A stretch of DNA of 64,000 nucleotides from Laguncularia racemosa (taxonomy: Eukaryota > Streptophyta > Magnoliopsida > Myrtales > Combretaceae): contig JBBMOL010000022.1 of NCBI GenBank assembly GCA_037954665.1, positions 5,828,001-5,892,000 on the forward strand. The letters are read 5' to 3'. Shown here piece after piece: positions 32,818 through 44,290 of this stretch. The notes beneath the pieces are model-generated. The model saw only the letters and a list, made by a program, of their open reading frames with translations, did no database searches and had not been told where the DNA came from. Position 1 is the stretch's first letter. The number at the start of each line of letters is the position of its first letter. A program made the translations under genes and the position numbers.

Positions 32818-33362
32818 GTTCGAATCACATGACGAACTCGCACTCCTTGTTCAAGACTCTTGATGAGACACAAAAGAGTGAAGTTCGACTTGGAGACAAT
32901 AAACAAGTTCAAGTGGAAGGGAAAGGCAAGATTGCAATTAAGATAGCTCAAGGAGACGAAAGACTTCTTCATGATGTGCAATTTGTGCCTAACTTAACCC
33001 ACAACTTGCTAAGTGTTGGACAGCTGATGTCCAGTGGTTACACAACGGTTTTTTATGACAATTCATGCACAATTAGTGATAAAAAATCAGGCCAAGTGAT
33101 ATCAGCAGTTTACACAAATCGTCATCAAACACCGTTGTGTAACCATCGAACATCAGTTGTCCAACACTTAGCAAGTTATGGGCTAAGCTAGGCACAAATT
33201 GCACATCATAAAGAAGTCTTTCGTCTCCTTGAGCTGTCTTAATTGTAATCGTGCCTTTCCCTTCCACTTGAACTTGTTTATTATCTCCAAGTCGAACTTC
33301 ACTCTTTTATGTCTCATCAAGAGTCTTGAACAAGGAGCGTGAGTTTGTCATGTGATTCGAAC
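32818..33362 (+). repeat. Inverted duplication of the copia protease region (long hairpin)
   Basis: Bases 32818-33060 (plus-sense protease) recur in reverse complement at about 33112-33362. Identity is about 90% over about 240 bp, counted by eye. The arms are separated by about 50-70 bases. The inverted arm encodes on the minus strand the same peptide, with QGDERLLYDVQFVPSLAHNL against QGDERLLHDVQFVPNLTHNL. The inverted block is flanked by direct copies of CAAGTGATATCAGYAGT at 33094-33110 and 33366-33382, after which the plus-sense gene resumes. Confidence 0.88.
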
Positions 33363-36047
33363 AACCCAAGTGATATCAGTAGTGTGCATGACTCAAAATT
33401 GTATGTTCCCCTTAAATGTCACAAGTGATGTGAGCAGAGCAAACATGTTTAAGGGCTGTGATGAAACCAAACTATGGCACCTCCGGTATGGTCATCTGAA
33501 TGTAAATGGATTGAAGTACTTGAATGCAAAGGAGATGGTCTTTGGCTTGCCCAAAGTTGGTGATGTTGCATTCTATGAGTGCTGTGTGTACGGGAAGCAA
33601 AGACGTGGATCCTTTCTGGTTGGCAAATCCTGGAGAGCATTAGGATGTCCAGATTTGGCACATGCTAATTTGTGTGGACCAATGAACATGAAGTCATTAG
33701 GAGGTAGTCGTTACTTCTTATTGTTGATAGATGATCATATACGTATGAGCTGGGTTCCTAAAGACTAAATCAGAAGCTTTTGAGAACTTTAGGAAATTTA
33801 AAGCTCTAGTAGAAAATCAAAGTAGAAGAAGTGTGAAGGTGTCGAAGACAGATAGAGGAGGTAAATTCCTATCCAAAGAATTTATAAACTTTTGTGATGA
33901 ACATGGAATTAGAAGGGAGCTAACTGCTCCATACACACCACAACAAAATAGTGTGGCTAAAAGGAAAAATAAGACTATGGTTGAAATGGCAAAGAGCATG
34001 ATGAAGACAGAGGAAATTCCTAATCAGTTTTGGAGTGAAGCTGTTGCAACCGCGATGTACCTGTTGAATGTCTCAACTACGAAGGCTATTTCAAATTGTG
34101 CTCCATATGAAGCATGGATGGGAAGAAAGCCTCAAGTAAGTCATCTAAAAATTTTTGGATGTTTAACATATGTATTTATGCATTCTCGTTCTAAGTTAGA
34201 TGACAAATCCGAAAAGCGTATCTTCCTTAGATATAGCTTACAATCTAAAGCTTATCGATTGTACAATCCTATAAGTGGGAAGGTTATTGTAAGTAGAGAT
34301 GTTCAGTTCAATGAAGAGGGAATGTGGAATTGGAATAAAAATGATGTAGTAGCTATTTCAGTTCCTATGACAAACGAAACAGAAGAAGATGCAACAACAG
34401 TAACGAATGTTACAACACCATTTGCAGAATCCACTATGTCACGCAATAGTCCATATTCAAGTGATTACCATTCACCAATCTCTTGTTCTTCAAGTGAGTC
34501 ACCAGTACAGAAGTTCAAGACCATATGAGATGTCTATGAAAGTTGCAACTTTGCGTTGTGTGTTTTTGATCCCAGCTGCTATGAAGAAGTCGTGGCTAAG
34601 GAAGAATGAAAATCAGCAATGAATGAAGAGTTGGAAGCTATTGAGAGGAATTCAACTTGAGAACTTGTTTATGCTCCTGAAGAAAAAAATATTATTGGTT
34701 TAAAGTGGGTGTTCAGGACCAAGTTCAATGCGGATGGAAGTATTCAAAAGCATAAAGCAAGAATAGTTGCAAAAGGGTATTCGCAACAACTAGGTATTGA
34801 TTACGATGATGTATTCTCTCCAGTTACTCGTTTTGAAACAATAAAGATAATGTTAGCTTTAGCTTCTCAACTTGAATTGCCAATATATCAATTTGATGTT
34901 AAATCTGTATTTTTTAATGGAGAGCTAGAGGAAGTAGTGTATGTTTCACAACTTGAAGGATTTACTAAGCAAGGATGTGAAAGTAAAGTCTATAAGTTGA
35001 GAAAGGCATTGTATGGTCTAAAGCAAGCCCCTCGTGTTTAGTATAGCAAGATAGATAGCTTCTTTCAAAAGAACAAATTTACTAGGAGTGAAAATGAACC
35101 TACACTTTATCTAAAACGTAGAGATGAAGGTGAGTTCCTAGTAGCATGTTTGTATGTGGATGATATGATTTATATAGGGACTTCAAAGTCATTGATTGAA
35201 AGGTTTAAGTTAAGTATGATGGAGAACTTTGAAATAATTGATTTGGGTTTGTTAAAGTATTTTTTAGGGCTAGAAGTAAAGCAATATGAAGATGGAATAT
35301 TTGTTTGTCAACAAAAGTATGCAGCAGACTTGTTAAAGAGGTTCAAGATGAACTCGTGCGAGACAACTAAAACTCCAATGAACATCAATGAGAAGTTGCA
35401 GCGTGATGATGGAACGAATAAAGCTGGTGCAAGAAACTTTCGAAGCTTAGTTGGAGGATTGAATTATTTGACAAATACAAGACCTGATATTGCATATTTC
35501 GTGAGTGTAGTATCTAGATTTATGCAAAGTCCAACAAAGCAACATTTTGATGTAGCAAAGAGGATACTTAAATACATAGCTAGGACTCTCAATCATGGTA
35601 TTTGGTAAGCTAAAGCATTTGATTTTAATTTGTTTGGATATTCGGATAGCGATTGGGCAGGTAGCTTGGATGATAGAAGGAGCACATCAGGGAATGTTTT
35701 TAGCTTTGGATCAGGGGCAATAACATGGTGTTCAAAGAAGCAAGAAACATGCTAGGCGTTATGGCTGAGAAAACTTCTTGTAGATTTTCACTTTAAGCAA
35801 GATAAAGCTACGGAAATCATGAGTGATAATAGGTTTGCAATTGCAATGTCTAAGAACCCAGGATTCCATGGAAGAACAAAGCATATAGACATAAAGCATC
35901 ACTTCATAAGGAAGCTTGTAGTGGATGGAAAGATTAAACTTAGTTTTTGTAGCACAAATGAACAAGTGGCTGATATATTGACAAAGTCACTTCCCAAAGC
36001 TAAACATCAACACTTTACAATGAAGCTAGGAGTGTGTGATTTTGAAT

Positions 36048-36057
36048 CAAGAGGGAG
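36048..36057 (+). other. Copia polypurine tract
   Basis: AAGAGGGAG immediately before the 3' LTR start at 36058. Confidence 0.85.
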
Positions 36058-36264
36058 TGTTAACTAAATAATTCAAAATAAGTTAAGACAACATAAGATT
36101 ACAAATATTTGGTTTGTTAATATTCTAATTTATCTTTTAGTTTCAGAATTATTCTTTTCTTAAGTTTCTAGCATGTTCAAATAATAAAAGATGATGAATG
36201 GAAACATATCTTTTGTGTGCTGCCAAAATTCGTATCTTTGAAAATCTTTGATTTCTCTCCAACA
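36058..36264 (+). repeat. 3' LTR of the copia element
   Basis: TGTTAACTAAATAATTC to TCTCCAACA, 207 bp, the same length as the 5' LTR with no gaps and about 9 substitutions. Confidence 0.92.
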
Positions 36265-37930
36265 AACGGATCACAGATCTATGTCTTCTACAGGATGTTG
36301 ACACCGTGGACACAAATAAATCTTTCTTTACTTATTTTGCTGAGATTGTTACAAGTAGGTAGCCCATTATTCATGACCCTCCAAAGGAATAACTTAAGTT
36401 TCAAACTAAGGCAAGCCTTCCATAGCCAATTTTTATCCTTTTTTCCTAGTACTTACCTCCAGCTAAAGGGTGTAGTATATGTCATGAAGTGAAGGCATTA
36501 ATCGAGTCGCCAGCAAGGGGCAGAGCTGGTCATTCCGAGTTGGTGAAAGAACCGATGGCCTATCTGATCTGTCAATATTGGTGTAATGTGAAAGCCAGTT
36601 TTATCATCTCTCCACTGCAATTCATTATCATAGCAATCGTAAACCGATATCCTTTGGTGAGTTAGAATGTATAGGCCCTTGTATGAGGCTATAAACTTTA
36701 CCACATCTACTCCAAGAATCAAATCGAAAACTTACATTCGTTCCACTGCCAAGAGCTTTGAAGCCTTTTTCTTCCAACCACGATGTGTCTTAGGTTAGTT
36801 CCTTCCACAGCGAGGAGGCTACTCTGATTGCAGATATAGCTCCCTGTCTACTTTCGTATTTTATGTGACACAACTTTTCCTAGTTGACGTTTTGTTCCCT
36901 ATACACACCTACTCTTTGAATACAACATGCTTTATTCCTATGAGCAAGGCTATGTATTCTAAGGTCTCCTAATTCCTTTGGTGTTACTGTCTTTGCCCAG
37001 TTCGTCTAATGTACTTTACACTACTGGTCATTTTCTTGCTATATAAATTGGCGCATAATTGGTTCCATTTTCATTATCCATTTTCGTGAGAGCTAGGAGA
37101 CCTGCATGTAGTATGTTGGTATGGAAGCAAGCATAGTGTCGGTTAACAATACCCACCCTACCATACCAAGTAACCAACTCTTCCAACCATTTAGCTTGTG
37201 GCTTAACTTATTGAACAAAAATTTGAACTCTGCTGCTCTTGAGTTATTTCCCTTGCCTACTGGGAAGCCCATGTACTTGCCCAAATGTTCCACTTCTTTA
37301 TGCCTAGTGCACTTATTATTGCTATCCTAGTAGAGTCCCATGTAGTTGGCAAAAAGACGACGGAGGACTTGTCCAAATTTACTTTCATGCCTGACCAAGA
37401 GAAGAATGTCTGTAGCGTATTTTTTATGGCTAATTCAACAGTTGCTTCTGCAAACAAGACAATATCAGCCGCCAATAAAATATGGGAATGTGCTTTAGGT
37501 CTCTAGTAGGCTATATCAACATGATGAAGTATTAGGTGACTCAAAAATTCCATCACTACAATGAATAGATAAAGAGAAAGTGGATCTCCTTATCAATTTC
37601 CCCTCAATGAATAGAATGGTTCTTTTGTAGAACCATTTATTATGACTTCAACAGCTACGGAAGAAACACAATACATAACTAGCCACACCCAAGACATAAG
37701 GAAGTTTAAGCTTACAAGACACCAATACAAAAAATCCCATTCTAATCTATCAAAAGCCAATTTTAGATAGATTTTGATAGCCATCCACCCTTTCTTACTT
37801 CTTTTTCTTCCTAATACTATGTATCATTTCTCTCTTGTACATAATGCGATCCGCAACTTTCCTACCCTTTATGAAACTTCCTTGTGCAGGATAGATAATG
37901 AAATCCAAAACAGATTGTAGACAATGAGCC
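36265..37930 (-). pseudogene. LINE, middle segment: reverse transcriptase
   Basis: Minus strand from 37930: HCLQSVLDFIIYPAQGSFIK (about 37920-37860), GRKVADRIMYKREMIHSI, then KLAFDRLEWDFLYWCLVSLN (about 37750; usual KAYDRLEWDF) and the palm motif AADIVLFAEATVE (about 37470; usual FADDxLLF, one Asp lost). The thumb follows: LGKYMGFPVGKG (about 37285) and LNGWKSWLLGMVGWVLLTDT (about 37190). Downstream LFLWRVMNNGLPTC (about 36400) starts the zinc-ribbon region, which runs into the copia insertion. Many stops and shifts. With the copia element and the solo LTR removed it joins 30640-31544 and 39863-40470 in one collinear element. Confidence 0.85.
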
Positions 37931-39862
37931 TGTAATACACGTTTTTCTTTAGAAATAAATAAATATATATATAGAAAAATATAAAGATTGGCAGGGTCAT
38001 AAATAAACATGTGAGACAAGAGGTAAAGGTGTCTTTTCCTAGTTGGATTATAAAAGCAAACTAACCTACCATTTTTTCCTTTTCACACTTAGACAATTTA
38101 TAACCATATATAGAGATAGAAGGTGAAAGAATCCTACAAGAAAACCTAAGGTGACTAAAGAGAAATCAAGTGGTTAATTGAACAAGTAAGGATCACAATT
38201 AGTTAAACAAGGGTCTATTCTAACAATTTAATTCAAAGATCTCAAATTGACTTGGTTGCTCATAAAGATCTAATCAAAGGGTAGGTTAAACCAGCGAGGA
38301 ATCAACCAAATTCAAATTCTAAGTTTGAATCTGAGCCAAGTGAGTATATTAAAACCTAATTTTATGTTAGATTTGGGTAATGTAACAATAAGTTAGATTA
38401 GGAAAAATAGCGATGAGGAATTAAGAAGAATTAGTATAGAAAATTAGGGGTCGTGGGATTGGCCGAGAGATATACAGCCTCCCAATATAGTTATGTTATG
38501 ACTTTGTTGAATTTAAAAGTTAGGCTAAAAGATATATGGCCTCCTAACACGATTTTGTTTTTATGGTATTGAATTTAAAAGTTATATTGAGAGATACATG
38601 GCCTCCCAACACAGTTGTGTTTTGACCATGTTGAATCAAGAGTGTGTTGAAGTCAAATCTCACTAAGAGTTACATGACCATTAACACGGTTGTATACTAG
38701 CCCGTGTTAAGCAAAACAACCTCTAACATGGCCGTGTTAAGTGATGGGCATTATCATTGTATATCAAATTACCTTTTTATTTAACTAAGTTCCACACAAT
38801 CGAAACAATTAGTAAAACCTTAGATAACTTAATAGATTAAAAGGAATTAGGAGAGTTATATTATGTTTGGATTAGTACTAGGAATGATGTCTTGATGATT
38901 ATACAGATATTAAATTAACTTAAGTTTGGGATAAAAAGTGCTTAAGGCCAGGATTCTAGGTACATGTTTACTTTGTTTGTTGTATGTGATTGCTAGGTAG
39001 CTGTTTAATGAGTTATATGAGAAATAATGAAGTTTTAAGGTGTTATGTGAATTAAATGGTATCATGAAGTAATATATCGATATATGAATTGAATGAGATA
39101 TGTTGCTTGTGCTTAACTTGATCTAAGGGCTCACAGTAACAAATCCCTAGGGGGTACTTCAATGATCAGTATGATGTGTCGTCTCTAGCGGAGCTGTGTA
39201 TCAAAATGATCTAAGGTAAATTAGGGTTAGATGGGGCCTACAATGGCAATTCCCATTAAGGTTAGATAGGGCTCGTAAAGATAGTTCCCACTAGGAAAAA
39301 ACTTATGTGTACTGGGGTCATAAGTATCCCAATGTGTTATAATTTATTTTGGTGTTGATGTGTGAACTAAATTGTGAATGTATTGAAGATAAATGTTGCA
39401 CATACACATGTGATATTAATGCGGTGTGTCCTGCGCATGTTAGTGTAGTACTCACCTACTGAGCTTAGGATCACCTCCCTTCCTATATTTTTTTTTAGCT
39501 AAAAGAGAGAACGATGAACAAATGGAATATGATGAAAACGAGGATTTGGTAGGGCATTACATGGATGGAACAGGAATAAAACATTATTATTATGTAGAGG
39601 AAGAGTTTTTGTAATTCAAAGTTTTATTAGCCAAATCGAAGTGATAGAGATAATTATTATTTCGAGATTTGGTTGTTATTAAATAATGAGAATTAAAAAT
39701 GACTCATCTGAGAGTTATTTATTTGATTAAAGTTATAGTAGTATGATAGATAATGTAAATGATCAGGTTTTTAAAGTATGATAGAGTTTTAGAGCTTTAG
39801 CATGTCACTTGGTAGTAGTGGCATTTGGTAGGCTATAATGTCTTCGGTTTCGAGGCATTATA
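37931..39862 (+). repeat. Solo LTR of a Tekay/Del-like element inserted in the LINE
   Basis: 1932 bp from TGTAATACACG to GAGGCATTATA. It shares with the LTR at 11709-13913 the GAGATACATGGCCTCCCAACA repeat field (38460-38740), a TATA-like TATAAAAG near 38050, and a TACTCACCTACTGAGCTTAGG stretch before a pyrimidine tract (39450-39495). Flanks GAGCC (37926-37930) and GATCC (39863-39867) form a target duplication with one mismatch. Removing the LTR and one flank restores a continuous LINE frame (IITMIL...HCLQSVLD). No internal element sequence is present, so it arose by LTR-LTR recombination. Confidence 0.8.
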
Positions 39863-40470
39863 GATCCAAAATCATTGTTATGATCTTATAAACTATTTTG
39901 CATAAACTTATTAGAATAAATTGAGTTATTTACTTCGATCCTAAGCCTTTTGGCAATAAAACTAGAAGTTTTTGGTTAAAGTAAGGAGGGATCTAGCTTG
40001 TAGAGAAAATGCAGTTTTAAAGCTGGCTGACAGAAGAGGAGATGATATGCTAACACTTTTTGAAGAATAGGGCATGTAATCCATCTTTACCCATGGATTT
40101 TTATGATTTCATGCTAGATAAAGTGCATAAAATCTCATTTTCTTGAAGGAGTATTTAAATGGTGATTGTCTAAACCCCTAGATAAGTGCAAGGGTATGAT
40201 GTTTGTGCTAGGAGAACTTTCCTTGCCAAATGAAAACAATTGAGAGAAATGTCTTCGAATATGATTCTATAGTTCCAGAGCGTCCCTAATCCAGTTACCA
40301 ACAATATCATCTAGGCCTATGTAAGTCATCGTTATCTTTTAAGGTGTGCAATGTGTAATTTATTAGTTATTTATTTTTCAATTGCCAAATCAACAAGCAT
40401 TTGAATCTAAATTTGCCAATTCATTTTTTCACACCTAAGGATGAGAATTGAAATGCTTCTATTTCTTAAG
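39863..40470 (-). pseudogene. LINE, 5' segment: linker before RT and RT start
   Basis: Minus strand: GNWIRDALEL and HIRRHFSQLFSFGKE (about 40310-40240; usual linker before RT), KSMGKDGLHALFFKKC (about 40080; usual KSPGPDGxxxxFFQKxW), LLVLLPKGLGSK (about 39960) and ISLCKIVYKIITMIL (about 39910-39865; usual RPISLCNVIYKIISKVL). It breaks at the solo LTR and resumes at 37930. The N-terminal endonuclease is not seen. Bases 40375-40465 also match 26095-26185. Confidence 0.7.
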
Positions 40471-40686
40471 TTATGCCCTTCTCTCTCATTGACTTTCCTT
40501 TTCTTTTCTTTTCTTTTCTTTTTTGTCCTTTCACACTACTATTCACAACTGATGGGAAAGGACAAAATTGGACTATATCCTTTCATTTAGAAACCAGTGT
40601 GCTGTAAGGATTCTTAGTTATATAAATATTATATAACTTCTCATTGGGTGAGTTTATATTTATATATATATCCCTTAATGATAAAA
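40468..40686 (+). repeat. PCR-promoter block, copy A (left of Harbinger)
   Basis: TTAAGTTATGCCCTTCTC to CCCTTAATGATAA. Matches 46998-47212 over about 190 bases at roughly 90%, including TTCACAACTGATGGGAAAGG and CCAGTGTGCTG...GATTCTTAGTTATATAAATA. The right copy leads into the third PCR gene fragment, so this is an orphan duplicate of that gene's upstream region. It holds a TTTTC pentamer repeat (about 40497-40525). Confidence 0.8.
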
Positions 40687-41899
40687 AAAAAAATCAAATT
40701 GGTCATAATAACAATTCTATTATAACCTAATTCTACATGGAATAGGAATTATGGTGTTTATTTTGCTTGCACCGTGGAATTGGAATTCGGTTAGGAAGTA
40801 AAAATGTGGAATTGAAATTTGGTTTAATTCTTCTAAAATCGTAATTATGCGCAATTGTAATGTTAATTTCCCTAAACCAGCCTCTTTCTCTTTTAGCTGC
40901 CTAGCACGTTTTATCCACTACACAAACAGAGATGGAGGATGGAAGAGGAAAAGCTAATGGATGAACTCCCAGATCTATCATCTCTTAGTTGTGCCTATGG
41001 TGTCTTTACGTAGATCTAATGGTCGCAGGGTGTGCCGTCTATTTGCCGTGTTTACTATGGTCACCGCGGTTATCGTGTTCTCTGTTCCTTATGGTTCTAT
41101 TGTGTCTTCATCCTTAGTTGTCGTCGTCCTCGTAGTCACCTAGATATGTTATGTCTTTAGCCAAATTTGTGAGGAATGTGTTAGTGTGTGTTTGTCGTTT
41201 GTGTGGTGTGGTCGCTATGTTCATCATCGACCATCAACCTTGTCTATAGTTAATCATCACCCCTGGTCATGAACTTCTACTAGAACTGTCGTCCAAGAGG
41301 CCACATCTGCTATTTGGAGTGTTTGCATATGTTCATTGTATGTGTCTCCTACTACCCTTATTCATCGTCTTCACTAGGTTAGCTATGTCCATTGTCAACT
41401 TATTCCCACTATGAAGCCATGCAGGCTAGGTTTGCCATGCCTTTCGTTGTTGGCATAAAGTAAGGTATGGTTTTGTTCATTTTTTTTTCTTCATTTATTT
41501 GTTCAAAATAATATGCTTCATACATTTTTTTGTTCAATTTATAAATTTGACAAATTTCCACCTAATTGGAAGAGTATTTTACCACATTGGAGATTTGTTA
41601 TGATGCCTTAAAAAATGGCAGCACGTCTTTAACTCTATCTATCTTTGTGTGACAAAAACTAGTAGTTTTGTCAATGGTTATTGACCACCATGATTAAATA
41701 TGCAAAGTCCATTGTTATAAATGTGCTTTGACAAGGTAAATAATGCTAAATTTGTGAATGAATATAGTCCTATAAGCAAAGTAGTAGAAACTACAAGCAA
41801 TGAAGAATGCATGATGTTCCTTTTAAATGTCAACTACACACTAGCTTTATTGTCTTACTTGCACTTATTCATACCCACTACATATAACTACAATTATGG

Positions 41900-43300
41900 G
41901 TGAAATGATGTTGCATCTCTTTGTATCACAAAGGAAAAAAGAAGATGCTTTGTTTCCTTCTAGCTTTATGTGTAGAGTATTATGACCTGGTGCATCGAAT
42001 TATGTTGTTGTTGCATGCTTTAACCTTGCATACCCATCGTCTTACTATGAGATCTTACGAATTAAATTTTTATCAGCATCGGGAAAATATTAAGGGGCTT
42101 GTTAATTATGATGATGTGACTTGCATAAAATAGTTGAGATTAGATAGACGTACATTTTTGAAACTATGTGAGCTATTACAATATATAAGTGGATTAAAGG
42201 CAACTAGGAGTCTCCTTCTAGATAAGCAAGTTGCAATGTTTTTGCATATACTTGCCTACCATGTAAAAAATAGAGTCATTAAGCACAACTTCATGTGGTC
42301 TGGAGCTATTGTTAGTCGGTATTTCCATAAGGTATTACATGCTACATTAAGACTAAATAATAAACTCTTGAAGAAGCCTAGACCCATTCTCGAGAACTCT
42401 AATGATGATCGGTGGAAGTTTTTTAAGGCAAAGTTTATATTACATTACTACAATGAAGTAGTGTTCTTAATACAATGGTGTTAGTAGTTTGATATATATT
42501 TGCCTGAATGTAAAACAGTTTAAGTGCTCTAGATAAGACATGTATTTAAATAATAGTGCCAATGAAGGACAAACCCAAATACAAAACATAGAAGAATGAG
42601 ATTGCCACTAATGTGCTGGAGTGTGTACACCAAGCATGCAATTCATTTATGTATTGCCTAGATGGGAGGGATTTACTGTAGATAGTAGGATTCTATGAGA
42701 TGCAATAACTAGGAGGAATGGCTTTAAAGTTCCACAAAGTAAGTTTCAGGAAACCATGAGTGTTTTTTCGTTCTTACATTTCTTTTATGGACATAATTTT
42801 TGTTGTTTTTAGCTAACCTATAATGTAACTTCATATAGGTTGTTATTATCTCATAGACAAAGGCTATGCCAATTTCGATGGGTTCTTAGCACCATATAGG
42901 GGATAAAGGTACCATCTTAATGAATTTTTTCATGGCCATTAACTAAGAACGGTGGAAGAGTTGTTTAATTTGTGTCATGCCTCTGCACAAAATGTCATTG
43001 AGATGTGCTTTGGGTTGCTAAAGATGTGATGGTCTATTTTTAGGAGTCCATCCTTTCATATAGTGCAGACCCATAATTGAATAATTTTGGCTTCTTGTTT
43101 TTTGCACAACTTCATAAAGATGGAAATGAGCTTTGAACCACTAAACAATTCCGTAGATGGCATTAAGGGAATAAATGGAGACAATGAAGATGACATCATA
43201 TTGACAATTAGGAACAACAATGCATGGTCGAATTGGAGACAAAGGCTAGTAAATCAAATGTTTAATGACTGGACTACAACTAAGCATGGTGAAATATGAT
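41900..43300 (+). pseudogene. PIF/Harbinger transposase (DDE)
   Basis: The N-terminal helix-turn-helix-like region is clear: RLDRRTFLKLCELLQYISGL (42137), KQVAMFLHILAYHVKNRVIK and WSGAIVSRYFHKVLHATLRL (42295-42355). The DDE part is more decayed: a stretch matching the TPxYKxRKxxxxxNVL region near 42560-42620, the WEGSAHD region near 42660-42700, LIDKGYANFDGFLAPYRG (about 42850-42900), VEELFNLCHASAQNVIE (about 42950), CFGLLKM and ILASCFLHNFIKMEM (about 43085). An intron-like gap with GTAAGT lies at about 42738-42838. The stop just before 42134 and others inactivate it. It would nick at TTA/TAA sites and needs the Myb-like partner downstream. Confidence 0.85.
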
Positions 43301-43500
43301 TTTCCATATTCGTGTAACACCATTGCCATGTTGACTATTTGCTATGAGATGTTGCCCATTACCTTTATACTATTTTGATAATGAATGCTTGCTAGTTTAA
43401 TTCATCAAGGGCATCAATGTAATGGTGTACTGCTTTTCCAATTTTCTTTGCAATCTTCGAAGTTATGTAGTGGTTGCCATTTATTTTCTATTTATTAAGC

Positions 43501-44290
43501 ATGGAAGAGGTAGAATCTATTGAAGTTGATCCCAAGCATGGAAAGCAAAGTAAGCGGAAGTAGACGATGTTAGCGCATGATGCACTGGTTACTTACATGG
43601 TGGACTTACATAATGGTGGTATACATAATGCTAACACTATGAGTGGTTATCTATATGAACTGGAGTGAATGTTATTACAAAGGATACCTAATTGTACATT
43701 AAAGGCAAAACCCCACATGGAGTCATGTATTCATACTTGAAAAAAAAAAAGATTAGAGCATAGTGTACAACATAGTATATGGCAAGGGAACGAGCAGTTT
43801 CGAGTGGGATCCAATTAAGAAGATGGTAATCGCAGAAAAGCAAGTTTTGGAATCTTACTTAATGGTAAGGGCATTGACAATTGCATTCATCATATTATAG
43901 ATGCAATTATTCCTCCTTTTGTATTTTAAATCTATCATGTTTGTAGAGTCACAAAGATGCAAATAAGAGTTTCCCTTATCTAAATGAACTATTAATGATA
44001 TATGCTAAGGTTTAGGCGACTAGTTAGGATGTATAGATCGTTGAAGATGTGATTAAGGAGTTAGACTGAGAAGATCCACTAATTCATAGGATAGATGATG
44101 ATATACCACCTAGTGATGATTGCAATGCCGACTCCATTTAGCAAGTGCAACTCGACTAAGTTCAAAGAAGAGATGAAGCAATCATAGAGGTGTACCTGTA
44201 ATGGACTTGTTTGCCACAATAGATCGCTTCGAAGCTAGGATGCAAGAATTGAAGGCTATAATACAAAATGCTATGGAGTAACTGACAATA
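43501..44290 (+). pseudogene. Myb/SANT-like protein of the Harbinger element
   Basis: Harbinger elements carry a second gene with a Myb/trihelix-like domain that binds the element ends and brings in the transposase. From ATG 43501: ALVTYMVDLHNGGIHNANTM (about 43590), then a GYLYELE block and TLKAKPHMESCIHT (about 43705). After shifts come SSFEWDPIKKMVIAEKQVLE (about 43795-43850), a likely intron, and SHKDANKSFPYLNELLMIYA (about 43950). An acidic tail follows (DDDIPPSDDCNADS). Several stops make it non-functional. Confidence 0.75.

Larger units (their letters stand above)
31853..36067 (+). pseudogene. Copia gag-pol polyprotein, multiply broken
   Basis: Gag starts at ATG 31853 and shows LFRSQELWDFIENGY (31940), then AWETLKQEYLGNKKV (about 32130) and a zinc knuckle CHYCKKFGHKEAEC (32640). 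The protease site is WFVDNDRSNHMT (32800), where D-S-G has become D-N-D, so it should be dead. The pre-integrase LWHLRYGHLNVNGLKYLN is at 33470. In the integrase (33680-34130) APYTPQQNSVAKRKN carries Lys where catalytic Glu is expected. RT has VFRTKFNADGSIQKHKARIV (34707), FDVKSVFFNGELEE, YGLKQAP and YVDDMIYIG (35151). RNase H has SDSDWAGSLDDRRSTSG (about 35640) and HIDIKHHFIR (about 35890). Stops at about 32172, 32613, 34526, 35039, 35606 and 35753 and several shifts complete the inactivation. An inverted segment splits protease from integrase. Confidence 0.92.
31545..36264 (+). mobile_element. Complete Ty1/copia LTR retrotransposon (Tork-like), TSD AACGG
   Basis: Two 207-bp LTRs (31545-31751 and 36058-36264) bound a 4.3 kb interior. 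The 5-bp target duplication AACGG is at 31540-31544 and 36265-36269. Primer site TGGTATCAGAGCTTG (initiator tRNA-Met) and a polypurine tract are in place. The LTRs differ at about 9 of 207 positions by eye (about 4%), so insertion is recent in geological terms. Order: gag, protease, integrase, RT, RNase H, as in Ty1/copia. The interior carries an inverted duplication at 33110-33362. It interrupts a LINE in its zinc-ribbon region. Confidence 0.93.
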
